A stretch of DNA of 64,000 bases from Thioalkalivibrio sp. AKL19 (GTDB lineage Bacteria; Pseudomonadota; Gammaproteobacteria; Ectothiorhodospirales; Ectothiorhodospiraceae). Below are positions 39,693 through 48,408 of the stretch, one piece after another (positions within the stretch are counted from its first letter, which is position 1; each line of letters begins with the position of its first letter). The notes beneath the pieces are model-generated. The model ran no database searches, had not been told where the DNA came from, and saw only the letters and a program-made list of their open reading frames with translations. Where the stretch lies: the NCBI RefSeq assembly GCF_000420165.1, contig NZ_ATUK01000010.1, positions 1 through 64,000 on the forward strand, written 5' to 3'. The translations under genes and the position numbers were made by a program.

Positions 39693-41063
39693 TCAATACC
39701 CACGGTAGCCAATCGCTTCCGCGCCGTGCACTGCCCGGTCGAACACCACCACCTGGTTGCGCCCGGCGTTCTTGGCCACGTACATCGCCGCATCGGCCGC
39801 CCGCGACAGCGCCGGGCCATCCGCCGCATCCAGCGGGAACAGAGCAATCCCGATACTGCAGGAGATATGCACCTCGATCCCGTCGCAGTCGAACGGGGCG
39901 GCCAGCTCGGCGCGGATCTTCTCCCCGATCACGGCGGCATGCGCCCGGCTCTCCTCCAGCGAGTGGAAACGCGGCAACATCACCACGAACTCGTCGCCCG
40001 CGATCCGTCCCGCGACGTCGCTATCGCGAATGGCGCCCGACAGACGCTGGGCGACCTGACGCAGCAGCAGGTCGCCCACCGCGTGCCCATGGCGGTCGTT
40101 GACCGGCTTGAACTCGTCCAGGTCCACGAACATCAGTGCCACCTGTTGTCCCTCGCGCCGGGCGCCCGTCAGCTCGTGGTCGAGGATCTGGTAGAACAGG
40201 GTGCGATTGGGCAGATCGGTGAGCGGGTCGTAATGGGCCAGGCGCTGCATCTGCACTTCGGTCGCCTTGCGCTCGGTGATATCCCGGGCGATACCGAGGA
40301 ACTCCGTGACCCGCCCGTCTTCATCCAGCACGGGGGAGACATTGCTGGTGTGCCAGCGGTAGTGGCCGTCCTGGTGGCGAATGCGGTATTCGATACCACC
40401 CGCCTTCTGGCCCGTGCGCGCGATCCGGTCGAGAAAGGCGTAGCAGTCCGGCAGATCCTCCGGGGCTACGTACTCGTCGATCGCATGATCGATCGCGGCG
40501 CTGATCGGGTAGCCAAGGTTCTCGGTCCAGTTGGGCGAGACGTAGGTCAGCACGCCGTCCGGGCGCAGGGAGTAGATCACGTCGCTGGCCGTCTCGACGA
40601 AGGCGCGGAACTTGGCCTCGCTCTGGCGCAGCGAGGCCTCCAGATCCTTGCGGCCGGTCACGTCGGTGGCAAAGCCGGTCCAGACGACAGTCCCGTCCTC
40701 GAAGCGGCGCACGGTATCGTACGCCGAGAGCCACATCACCTGGCCCCCGGGGCACTGCATGCGGAACTCCATGCTCCACGGCTCGGACTGCTCCACCGAC
40801 TCCATGGTGGAGCGCATGACCCAGTCGCGATCGTCGGGGTGGATGCAGTCCAGAAGCGCCGCCCCGTCGGTCTTCAGTGCCTCGCGGTCCACGCCGAACC
40901 AGCGCTCCACCACGTCGCCCACGTAGGGATAGTCGAATTGCCCGTCGGGACGCATGCGCAGCTGGTACACGAACCCGGGCAGCAGATCCTGGAGCGCCTC
41001 CAGGGTCTGCATGTTGTCGAGGTCAAGCTGGGGGCCGAGCATGGGCGATCCCGCTGGCGACAC
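39693..41063 (-). CDS. PAS-PAS-GGDEF diguanylate cyclase-like protein
   Basis: This cytoplasmic protein of about 456 residues has two PAS domains (about 20-140 and 150-270, the second ending DITERKATE) and a GGDEF domain. The signature is AGDEF (RIAGDEFVVM), a variant that can still be active because the second glycine, D and E remain. No membrane helix is present. GTG 41063 has AGGA at good spacing; ATG 41042 would remove seven residues. It sits between pgsA and the tRNA-Gly/tRNA-Cys pair, which are usually adjacent, so it looks like an insertion in that neighbourhood. Confidence 0.83.
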   Translation of the reverse strand: MSPAGSPMLGPQLDLDNMQTLEALQDLLPGFVYQLRMRPDGQFDYPYVGDVVERWFGVDREALKTDGAALLDCIHPDDRDWVMRSTMESVEQSEPWSMEFRMQCPGGQVMWLSAYDTVRRFEDGTVVWTGFATDVTGRKDLEASLRQSEAKFRAFVETASDVIYSLRPDGVLTYVSPNWTENLGYPISAAIDHAIDEYVAPEDLPDCYAFLDRIARTGQKAGGIEYRIRHQDGHYRWHTSNVSPVLDEDGRVTEFLGIARDITERKATEVQMQRLAHYDPLTDLPNRTLFYQILDHELTGARREGQQVALMFVDLDEFKPVNDRHGHAVGDLLLRQVAQRLSGAIRDSDVAGRIAGDEFVVMLPRFHSLEESRAHAAVIGEKIRAELAAPFDCDGIEVHISCSIGIALFPLDAADGPALSRAADAAMYVAKNAGRNQVVVFDRAVHGAEAIGYRGY

Positions 41064-41170
41064 GTAGTCAATCCTCGCAGTGTATCGCAACCCCGTCACG
41101 GCGGAACGCACAATGCCCCGCCCGGAGCGCCTCGCGCCGGCACGCTCCGGCGTTGAGAACCGGATTCGCG

Positions 41171-41722
41171 TCAGCGATTGCGCGCGGCGGCGAGCATGTA
41201 CTGGATCATCGAGACCAGCGTGAGCGCCGCGGCGAGATAGAGCAGCCACTCGCCGATCACAAAGGTGGGGAGCCCCACGATCGGCTCGGCCCAAAGCAGC
41301 AGGAAGATCGCCACCATCTGCGCGGTGGTCTTCACCTTGCCCACCCAGGACACCGCGACCTTCGCGCTGCCGCCGATCTCGGCCATCCATTCGCGCAGCG
41401 CGGAGATCGCGATTTCACGTCCGATGATCACGATCGCCGCCAGCGCCAGGCCCAGTCCCGGGTTGTGGTCCACCACCAGCACCAGGGCCGCGGCCACGAT
41501 CAGCTTGTCCGCCACCGGGTCGAGGAAGGCCCCGAACCGGCTGGTCACCTCCCAGCGCCGCGCGAGGTAGCCATCCAGCCAGTCGGTGAGCCCGGCCAGC
41601 GCGAAGATCACGGCGGCCACGATGCCAGCCAGCGGCATCGCCAGGCCGTAGAACGCGGCCACCAGCAACGGGATCATCACGATCCGCGACCAGGTCAGCC
41701 AGGTGGGCAGTTTGGGCAGCAT
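41171..41722 (-). CDS. pgsA: CDP-diacylglycerol-glycerol-3-phosphate 3-phosphatidyltransferase PgsA
   Basis: The 183-residue membrane enzyme makes phosphatidylglycerol phosphate. The CDP-alcohol transferase motif is complete: D47, D50-G51, A54-R55, G64, D68 and D72 in the spacing DxxDGxxARx8GxxxDxxxD. Four to five membrane helices surround it. It is normally co-transcribed with uvrC; here a 316-bp TIR element lies between them, ending 4 bp before this ATG, so no ribosome site of its own is visible. Confidence 0.94.
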   Translation of the reverse strand: MLPKLPTWLTWSRIVMIPLLVAAFYGLAMPLAGIVAAVIFALAGLTDWLDGYLARRWEVTSRFGAFLDPVADKLIVAAALVLVVDHNPGLGLALAAIVIIGREIAISALREWMAEIGGSAKVAVSWVGKVKTTAQMVAIFLLLWAEPIVGLPTFVIGEWLLYLAAALTLVSMIQYMLAAARNR

Positions 41723-41726
41723 GTTC

Positions 41727-42042
41727 TAGGGAAACACTGATTAATGTACGCGCTCGCGCTCGAGTCGCTTTTGCGTGCGAACAAGGCGCGATGAGTGAAG
41801 TGTAGCCGAGCTACATAAGCGAGCCACAACGCCGGGCGCACGCCCGTTTTCGACAACAACTGGCGGCCGAGCCCTTGCTTTCAAGGGTTTGTGGGGTTGG
41901 CACCCCGGGTTCCCCGATCCTGCGTTGCGCCCCGAAGTCATCAAAAACGGGCGGGTAGAACCACTACCCGCTTCGCGACGCGCCTTGTCTCGGAAAACCT
42001 GGGGTACCAACGCGAGTGTGTACATGGATCAGTGTTTCCCTA
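41727..42042. mobile_element. MITE-like TIR element, copy 1 (between uvrC and pgsA)
   Basis: The 316-bp unit runs from TAGGGAAACACTGATTAATG to ATCAGTGTTTCCCTA. The end inverted repeats cover at least 25 bp (GGGAAACACTGAT, ATGTAC, CTCGCG). It is about 80% identical to copy 2 (58175-58493) over its length. TA (or CTAG) is repeated at both edges, consistent with a target duplication. The uvrC stop codon TAG is formed at one edge. A 94-codon frame inside is shared with copy 2 but differs mainly at amino-acid-changing positions. Confidence 0.8.
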
Positions 42043-43866
42043 GCTCTCGTGAAACTGGTCGTAGATCGACTGCGCGAGCCGGCGGTGGATCCCCGGTACC
42101 TTGGTCAGCTCCTCGACCCCGGCCCGGCTGACCCCGCGCAGGCCACCGAAGTGCTTCAACAGCGCGCTGCGCCGCTTCGGCCCCAGCCCCGGAATTGCCT
42201 CCAGGGTCGATTCCTTGCGCGCCTTCGCGCGGCGGGCGCGGTGCCCGGTGATCGCGAACCGATGCGCCTCGTCCCGGATTTGCTGGATCAGATGCAGCGC
42301 ACCGGAATGCGCGGGGAGTATAGAGGGCGCCTCTACCCCGCTCAATATCAGGGTTTCCATGCCCGGCTTGCGCTCCTCGCCCTTGGCCACGCCCACCACC
42401 TTGATATGGTCCAGCCCGAGATCGGCCAGCACGTTCAGCGCCTGGGTCACCTGCCCCTTGCCACCGTCAATGAACAGGATATCCGGTTCCTGGCCCTCGC
42501 CCTTCTTGAGCCGCGCGAAACGCCGGCCGAGCGCCTGGTGCATGGCCGCGTAGTCATCGCCCGGTTCGATGCCCTCGATGTTGAAGCGGCGGTAATCCGA
42601 CTTGATCGGCCCCTCCGGCCCGAACACGACGCAGGAGGCCACCGTACCCTCGCCGCCGGTGTGCGAGATATCGAAGCACTCCATGCGCTTGGGCGGCTCC
42701 TCCAGCCCCAGCTCCGCGGTCAGCGCGTCCAGACGCGCCGTCTGACCCGCCTGGCTGGCGATCCGGGTCTTCAGGGCCAGCTCGGCGTTGCGGCGTGCCA
42801 TGTCCAGCCAGCGCGCGCGATCGCCGCGCAGCGACCAGGCCAGGGCCACCTTCCCGCCCCGCCGCTCGGCCAGGAACGCCTCCAAGGCCTCGGCCCCCTG
42901 CGGCTCGTGCGACAGCAGGATGCGCGCCGGCGGTTCGCGTTCCGCGTAGTACTGCGCCAGGACCGCGGCCATGATCTCGTCGGTCTCGGTTGCCTCCGGC
43001 ACGTTCGGGAACAGCTCGCTGTTGCCCAGGTTCTGCCCGTTGCGCACAAAGAAGATCTCCACCGCGCAGGTCCCCGCCTCCTGCGCCAGGGCAAACACGT
43101 CGGCATCCCCCTCGCCCCCGGAGACGAACTGCTGTTCGGAGATCTGGCGCAGGCGCGCGATCTGGTCGCGCAGGCGCGCGGCATGTTCGAAGTCCAGGCG
43201 CGTCGAGGCCGCTTCCATGCGCTCCATCAGCTCCTCGATCACCGCTTCGCTCTTGCCTTCCAGGAACTTGACCGAAGCCTCGACGTCGCGGGCGTAATCC
43301 TCCGGCGAGATGTAGCCGACACAGGGCGCGGTGCAACGCCCGATCTGGTACTGCAGGCAGGGGCGCGAGCGGTGCGCGAACACGCTGTCCTCGCACTGGC
43401 GCACCTGGAAGAGCTTCTGCAACAGGGCCAGGCTTTCGCGCACCGCGCCGGCCGAGGGGTACGGACCGAAGTAGCGCATGCCCTTCTTGCGCGCGCCGCG
43501 ATGAAACCCGAGGCGCGGGTATTCCTGGTTCGAGACGTAGATGTAGGGGTAGCTCTTGTCGTCGCGCAGCAGCACGTTGTAGCGCGGCCGGTGACGCTTG
43601 ATCAGGTTGGCCTCCAGCAACAGCGCCTCGGCCTCGGTGTGCGTCACCGCGACACGGATATCCGCGATCTGGCGCACCATCGAACGGATACGCGGGCCGC
43701 GGTCGTCGCTGCCGCGGAAGTAGCTGGCCACCCGGCTCTTCAGGTTGCGCGCCTTGCCCACGTACAACACGGCCCCGGACGCATCCAGCATCTGATACAC
43801 GCCGGGCGACTGCGTCAGGGTCTGCAGAAAGGCCTTGTGATCGAATCCGGTCTCGGGGGTACTCAT
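42040..43866 (-). CDS. uvrC: UvrABC excinuclease subunit C
   Basis: The 608-residue nuclease has the GIY-YIG domain at the N-terminus (SPGVYQMLDASGAVLYVGKA), the UVR domain that contacts UvrB (ALRDQ-like stretch FEHAARLRDQIARLR near 205-240), the RNase H-like incision domain (ECFDISHTGGEGTVASCVVF, LFIDGGKGQV) and two helix-hairpin-helix motifs at the end (IPGLGPKRRSALLKHFGG). It makes both cuts in nucleotide excision repair. Its TAG stop is shared with the edge of the TIR element. Confidence 0.96.
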   Translation of the reverse strand: MSTPETGFDHKAFLQTLTQSPGVYQMLDASGAVLYVGKARNLKSRVASYFRGSDDRGPRIRSMVRQIADIRVAVTHTEAEALLLEANLIKRHRPRYNVLLRDDKSYPYIYVSNQEYPRLGFHRGARKKGMRYFGPYPSAGAVRESLALLQKLFQVRQCEDSVFAHRSRPCLQYQIGRCTAPCVGYISPEDYARDVEASVKFLEGKSEAVIEELMERMEAASTRLDFEHAARLRDQIARLRQISEQQFVSGGEGDADVFALAQEAGTCAVEIFFVRNGQNLGNSELFPNVPEATETDEIMAAVLAQYYAEREPPARILLSHEPQGAEALEAFLAERRGGKVALAWSLRGDRARWLDMARRNAELALKTRIASQAGQTARLDALTAELGLEEPPKRMECFDISHTGGEGTVASCVVFGPEGPIKSDYRRFNIEGIEPGDDYAAMHQALGRRFARLKKGEGQEPDILFIDGGKGQVTQALNVLADLGLDHIKVVGVAKGEERKPGMETLILSGVEAPSILPAHSGALHLIQQIRDEAHRFAITGHRARRAKARKESTLEAIPGLGPKRRSALLKHFGGLRGVSRAGVEELTKVPGIHRRLAQSIYDQFHES

Positions 43867-44016
43867 GATCGCGTCAGGATACCGGAACTGCCCGGCCAGC
43901 CGGCATAGCCCCCGCCTGCGCTATGCCCTCGAACAAGCGGAAAACCATCCCTCTCGGGTCGAGCAGGGTCTGCGCACGCCTGACGTTCCAAGCCTCGGGG
44001 CGAGCCATGGTCCCCC

Positions 44017-44099
44017 GATTGCCACGGCCCCTTCGGGGCCTCGCAATGATGAGGAAAGAAGTTCGTCATCGCGAGTGCCGCAGGCGCGTGGCGATCTGC
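44017..44099. repeat. Paired inverted CGTCATTGCGAG repeat, copy 3
   Basis: GATTGCCACGGCCCC...CTCGCAATGATGA (44017-44052) and GTTCGTCATCGCGAG...GGCGATCTGC (44061-44099) form the pair. It fills much of the 293-bp gap between uvrC and the glycosylase gene. Confidence 0.65.
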
Positions 44100-44159
44100 T
44101 CGGACGCCCCGGACGCAGGCCCTGGAGGCACCAGGATCCAGGCCTTCCGGGCCAGGGCG

Positions 44160-44801
44160 CTAACCGAGGTGGGTGCGGATCCGGGCGAAGAGCTCGTTGA
44201 ACATGGTGGGGGTCAGGCGGCGGGTCTGCGTGTTGTAGCGCGAGCAGTGGTAGGAATCGATCAGGCGGGTTTGCGCATCCAGCTCGTGCTCGGCGCCGTG
44301 GGCGAAGCGCAGGCTGGACAGCGGCAGGCCCTTTGCGCGCAGGATGGCGTCATGCGCGATCTTGCCCAGCGCCAGGATCACCCGCGGCTGCATCGCCGTC
44401 ATCTCGGCCGCGAGGAAGCCGTTGCAGGTGCGGATCTCCTCGGTGATCGGCTTGTTCTGCGGCGGCAGGCATTTCACCGCATTGGTGATGCGGCAGTCGA
44501 CCAGTTCCAGTCCGTCATCCGCCCTCGTGCTCTCCGGTGCGCTGGCGAAGCCGTGTTCGTGCAGGGTCTGGTACAGCAGCACGCCGGCATAGTCACCCGT
44601 GAACGGGCGCCCGGTGGCGTTGGCCCCGTGCATGCCGGGTGCCAGGCCGACGATCAGCAGCCGCGCATCCAGCGGGCCGAAGGACGGCACCGGCGCGGCA
44701 TGGTATTCCGGGTGCTTCGTGCGGACGTCTTCCAAAAACGCCGCCAGGCGCGGGCAGGCGCGGCAGTCGGCCGCGAAGATCTCGTGTGGCTCAGGAGGCA
44801 T
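44160..44801 (-). CDS. Uracil-DNA glycosylase, family 5-like (iron-sulfur)
   Basis: The 213-residue protein has GLAPGMHGANATGRPFTGD in motif 1, the typical family 5 form without the catalytic Asp/Asn of other families, and NAVKCLPPQNKP, ILALGKIAH and the DSYHCSRYNT end. Cysteines C13, C16, C111 and C126 are placed to bind a 4Fe-4S cluster. It should remove uracil (and possibly other damaged bases) from DNA. Its start overlaps the end of the CYTH gene by 11 bp. Confidence 0.85.
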   Translation of the reverse strand: MPPEPHEIFAADCRACPRLAAFLEDVRTKHPEYHAAPVPSFGPLDARLLIVGLAPGMHGANATGRPFTGDYAGVLLYQTLHEHGFASAPESTRADDGLELVDCRITNAVKCLPPQNKPITEEIRTCNGFLAAEMTAMQPRVILALGKIAHDAILRAKGLPLSSLRFAHGAEHELDAQTRLIDSYHCSRYNTQTRRLTPTMFNELFARIRTHLG

Positions 44802-45267
44802 CCGGCCACTCGCGGTAGGGATTCCGGGCGAGTTCGGTGTTGTAGTAGCGCGGATCGTGCGAGACCTCCTCGCCCAGCCAGTCGGGGCGCGGGAATTCAG
44901 CGTCGCTGCTCGGCAGTTCCAGTTCGGCGACGATCAGGCCGGCGTTGGCGCCCTCGAACACGTCGATCTCGTACTCCCAGCCGTCCACGTCCACCCAGTG
45001 GCGGGTCTTTTCCACCTGGGGCCCCGCCAGGGTGTCCAGCAGGCGGTGGGCCTCGTCCAGCGGGATGTCGTACTGGTACTCGTCGCGTTCCACGCCAAGG
45101 GTCGCGCTCTTGATGTTGAGGTTGGCCCCCTCCTCGTCCACCCGTACCCGGATGGAGGCGCGGTCGTTGCCGCACAGGTAGCCCTGGCGCATGTACTGCG
45201 AGCGCACCACTTGCGCACGCCAGGCGTCGCTGGCCAGCAGGAACTTGCGTTCGATTTCGCGCCCCAT
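44791..45267 (-). CDS. CYTH-domain protein (triphosphate tunnel enzyme)
   Basis: The 158-residue protein opens with the CYTH signature EIERKFLL and continues with basic and acidic strand residues (IRVRVD, NLNIKSA, YEIDVFEG, AELELP) that line the triphosphate tunnel. Bacterial single-domain CYTH proteins are mostly inorganic triphosphatases; adenylate cyclase activity (CyaB-like) is another possibility. It is translationally linked to the uracil-DNA glycosylase gene. Confidence 0.85.
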   Translation of the reverse strand: MGREIERKFLLASDAWRAQVVRSQYMRQGYLCGNDRASIRVRVDEEGANLNIKSATLGVERDEYQYDIPLDEAHRLLDTLAGPQVEKTRHWVDVDGWEYEIDVFEGANAGLIVAELELPSSDAEFPRPDWLGEEVSHDPRYYNTELARNPYREWPDAS

Positions 45268-45310
45268 GTCGTCGAGTACTCCACTTTTTGACGAATCGCC
45301 TGGTGAACAC

Positions 45311-45339
45311 CTGTGGGAGCCTGCTTGCAGCCGAAGCCC
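45311..45339. repeat. REP-like unit (GGGAGCCTGCTTGCAG)
   Basis: CTGTGGGAGCCTGCTTGCAG followed by CCGAAGCCC, a single unit between fabH and the CYTH gene. Confidence 0.55.
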
Positions 45340-45361
45340 CCGCCAAAGCCTGAGGCGCGAA

Positions 45362-46324
45362 CTACATCCGGATCAGTGCGGAACCCCAGGTGAAGCCGCC
45401 ACCGAAGGCCTCGGTCAGGATCAAGTCACCCTTCTTGATGCGACCATCGCGCACGGCGGTATCCAGAGCCAGCGGGATGGAGGCAGCCGAGGTGTTGCCG
45501 TGGCGATCCACGGTGACCACCACGTTGTCCATGGACATGTTCAGCTTCTTCGCGGTCGCCTGGATGATCCGGATGTTCGCCTGGTGCGGCACCAGCCAGT
45601 CCAGTTCCGACTTGTCGATCCCGTTGTATTCCAGGGTCTCGTCGACGATCTGGTCCAGCGTGTTCACCGCCACGCGGAAGACCGCGCGGCCCTCCATGCG
45701 GATGAACTCCAGGTCCGGGTTATCGTTCGGCTGGGAGACGCCGCCCGGCACCTCCAGCAGGCCCTTGTGGTGGCCGTCCGCGTGCAGGTGGGTGGAGATA
45801 ATGCCGGGATCCGGCGAACGCGACAGGACCACGGCCCCCGCGCCATCGCCCCAGAGGATGCAGTTGCCGCGATCGGTGTAGTCAGTGATACGCGAGAGCG
45901 TCTCCGCCCCCACCACCAGAACGTGGCGAATCTCGTCGCTCTGCATGAAGCGATCGGCGGTCGCCAGGGCGTACACGAAACCGCTGCAGACAGCCTGGAT
46001 GTCGAACGCCGGACAGCCACCCACGCCCAGCTTGGCCTGCAGGATGCAGGCGGTGCTGGGGAAGATCTGGTCCGGCGTGGTGGTCGCGACCAGGATCATG
46101 TCCAGATCGGCGGCACGGATACCCGCGGCATCCAGGGCACGTTCCGCCGCCTTCAGGGCAAGGTCCGAGGTGACCTCGTTCTCGGCGACGATATGGCGCT
46201 CGCGGATGCCGGTGCGTTCGCGGATCCAGGCGTCCGTGGTATCCACCATCGCCTCGAGTTCGGCGTTGGTCAGGATGCGTTCGGGCAGATAGCTGCCGGT
46301 CCCACTGATGCGTGCATGCTTCAC
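45362..46324 (-). CDS. fabH: 3-oxoacyl-[ACP] synthase III FabH
   Basis: The 320-residue enzyme starts fatty acid chains by joining acetyl-CoA and malonyl-ACP. The catalytic triad is complete: C113 in AVCSGF, H247 in VPHQANIRI and N277 in HGNTSAAS. It overlaps plsX by 4 bp. The usual next genes fabD, fabG and acpP are not downstream; a CYTH gene follows instead. Confidence 0.96.
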   Translation of the reverse strand: MKHARISGTGSYLPERILTNAELEAMVDTTDAWIRERTGIRERHIVAENEVTSDLALKAAERALDAAGIRAADLDMILVATTTPDQIFPSTACILQAKLGVGGCPAFDIQAVCSGFVYALATADRFMQSDEIRHVLVVGAETLSRITDYTDRGNCILWGDGAGAVVLSRSPDPGIISTHLHADGHHKGLLEVPGGVSQPNDNPDLEFIRMEGRAVFRVAVNTLDQIVDETLEYNGIDKSELDWLVPHQANIRIIQATAKKLNMSMDNVVVTVDRHGNTSAASIPLALDTAVRDGRIKKGDLILTEAFGGGFTWGSALIRM

Positions 46325-47349
46325 TCGCTTGTCTCCTGCCCCAGGAGCTGGCCCAGCTGCTTGTCGATACGCCGCGAGATGTTCGCCTCGGCCTCGATGC
46401 GCGCGATGCGGATCGCGTGCTCGAAGGCCAGTTCGTCGGCGCTGCCGTGGCTCTTGATGACCACGCCCTGCAGGCCCAGAAGCGAGGCGCCGTTGTAGCG
46501 GCGGTGGTCGAACCGATGGCGGATGCGGCGCAGCACCGGCAGCGCGAACAGGCCGGCCAGGCGCGAATAGAGCGAGGCGCGGAACTCGCCCTTCATCTTC
46601 GAGGAAATCATCTTGGCCACGCCTTCGCTGACCTTCAGCGCCACGTTGCCGACGAAGCCATCGCAGACCACCACGTCCACGTCGCCGCAGTAGACGTCAT
46701 CGCCCTCGACAAAGCCGATGTAGTTCAGGCTGGACTCTTCCAGCATGCGTCCGGCCTCGCGCACCCGGTCGTTGCCCTTGATCGCCTCGGAGCCGATGTT
46801 GAGCAGCCCGACCCGGGGTGCTTCGAGACCGTCCACGGCATTCGCCAGGACCGAGCCCATCACCGCGAACTGGTACAGATGCGCGGCCTCGACATCGACG
46901 TTGGCGCCCAGGTCCAGCATGTGGGTATGCCCGTTCATGGACGGCAGGGCTGTCGCGATCGCCGGACGGTCGATGCCGGGCAGGGTCTTCAGGACGTAGC
47001 GGGCCGTGGCCATCAGGCCACCCGTGTTGCCGGCCGAAACGCAGGCCTGCGCGGCCCCGTTCTTCACCTGGTCGATGGCCACGCGCATCGAGGAATCGCG
47101 CTTGGTGCGCAGGGCCACGGCCGGCAGCTCGTCCATGCCCACCACCTGGCTGGCATGAACGATGTCGATCCGCCCGCGCTCGGCGGCCGTCCAGCCGGAC
47201 AGGCCGGCCTCGATGGTGTCCTGGTCGCCAACCAGCAGCAGACGAAAGTCATCCGCCACCCCAAGGGCACGGCGTGCCGCAGGCAGGATGACGGGCGTTC
47301 CGTGATCGCCGCCCATCACGTCCAGTGCGATGGTAAAACTGGCAGTCAT
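46321..47349 (-). CDS. plsX: Phosphate acyltransferase PlsX
   Basis: The 342-residue enzyme makes acyl phosphate from acyl-ACP for phospholipid synthesis. The start [36 protein letters not shown] and [12 protein letters not shown] are standard family blocks. It lies in the common order yceD-rpmF-plsX-fabH. Confidence 0.96.
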   Translation of the reverse strand: MTASFTIALDVMGGDHGTPVILPAARRALGVADDFRLLLVGDQDTIEAGLSGWTAAERGRIDIVHASQVVGMDELPAVALRTKRDSSMRVAIDQVKNGAAQACVSAGNTGGLMATARYVLKTLPGIDRPAIATALPSMNGHTHMLDLGANVDVEAAHLYQFAVMGSVLANAVDGLEAPRVGLLNIGSEAIKGNDRVREAGRMLEESSLNYIGFVEGDDVYCGDVDVVVCDGFVGNVALKVSEGVAKMISSKMKGEFRASLYSRLAGLFALPVLRRIRHRFDHRRYNGASLLGLQGVVIKSHGSADELAFEHAIRIARIEAEANISRRIDKQLGQLLGQETSE

Positions 47350-47448
47350 GTTCGGGTCCGACGGACGGCCTCGGTGTGGCCGTATTCAAACGCGGAAAGG
47401 CCACGGTGCGAGCGCAGCCGTGGCCCCGGGACGGTCACGTCCTGGACC

Positions 47449-47646
47449 TTAATCTTCGTCTTCGTCGACTTCGACGTCCTGCTGGATCACCTGACGACCG
47501 CGGTAGAACCCGTCCGGGGTCACGTGGTGACGACGATGGATCTCGCCGGTCGTCGGATCCGTGGACAGGGTGGCGCCCGTCAGACCGTCATGGGAACGGC
47601 GCATATCGCGCTTGGAACGGGTCTTGCGGCGTTGCTGAACAGCCAT
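47449..47646 (-). CDS. rpmF: Large ribosomal subunit protein bL32
   Basis: The 65-residue protein has the conserved start [19 protein letters not shown] and THE-like segment [18 protein letters not shown]. The zinc-ligand cysteines found in some L32 proteins are absent, so it is the C-minus form. It precedes plsX and follows yceD. Confidence 0.95.
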   Translation of the reverse strand: MAVQQRRKTRSKRDMRRSHDGLTGATLSTDPTTGEIHRRHHVTPDGFYRGRQVIQQDVEVDEDED

Positions 47647-47756
47647 GATGCATCTCCAGATTGATCAATATCCCGTGGCGACGGGAGTGAGCCCGGTATC
47701 AAAACGGGCGCAAGTATAACGGTTCGGCCCGGACAATGCGCCGGTCAGCGCTCACG

Positions 47757-48278
47757 TCATGAGCTGCCCCGGTCCGGGCCGCCCTTCTTGAGTTGTTCGA
47801 GCACCGCGAACGGATTTTCGGCGCCCTCGCCTTCCTCGAATTCGGCCCCGGCGGCGGGTTCGCAGTCCGCATGGCGCGGCACCAGTGGCCACGCCAGCAG
47901 GACCTCTTCCTCGACCCATGCCGCGGGGCGCAACAGGCCATCCGCCTCGAGAGCGACAAAGTCATCGCCCTCGCTCATGCCAGCCGGCGTGCCTTCCGGT
48001 GGCAGCAGCACGGCATCCGGTTCGAGGCGGAATTCCCATGCCATCGGCTGCAGGCAGCGCTGGCAGGTCTGCCACAACTCGCCGGTAATCGTCCCGCTCA
48101 GCCGTATCTCGTCCAGCGCCCCGCGTTCCAGCTGGAATCGCGCGTGCACCCGCAACGGGTGTCCCGACAGGGCATCGGCACGTAACCGCGGCAGCTCTTC
48201 CGCACGCAGGTCACCCTCGAATTCCAAGTGCCGCGCACGCGGTTGCCACGGGTCAAGAGAAACGGGGATGCGACTCAT
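47757..48278 (-). CDS. yceD: YceD/DUF177 protein
   Basis: The 173-residue protein carries the DUF177 hallmark WQTCQRCLQPM in the middle and an acidic C-terminal half ending NPFAVLEQLK. Family members lie next to rpmF and have been linked to 23S rRNA accumulation and ribosome assembly. ATG 48278 is chosen over the longer frame, which would run into the pycA promoter region. Confidence 0.88.
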   Translation of the reverse strand: MSRIPVSLDPWQPRARHLEFEGDLRAEELPRLRADALSGHPLRVHARFQLERGALDEIRLSGTITGELWQTCQRCLQPMAWEFRLEPDAVLLPPEGTPAGMSEGDDFVALEADGLLRPAAWVEEEVLLAWPLVPRHADCEPAAGAEFEEGEGAENPFAVLEQLKKGGPDRGSS

Positions 48279-48408
48279 AAACGGCTCGGTTGCAAGGGCG
48301 CGGAATATACGCGCGCGCGGGCGATCTGTCAAAGCGAAACAGAAACTTGCAGCGCCCGCAAACGACGTCGATACTCGGGTTGTCATCGACCTGCCCGGGG
48401 CCCTCCGT

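Noticed and set aside
41741-42025. A 94-codon frame on the minus strand inside TIR element copy 1, with a matching 100-codon frame in copy 2 (58192-58494)
   Set aside because: The two frames start and end at corresponding points, but most base differences between the copies change the amino acid and there is no ribosome site. They are not treated as a gene, only noted as a possible coupling frame.
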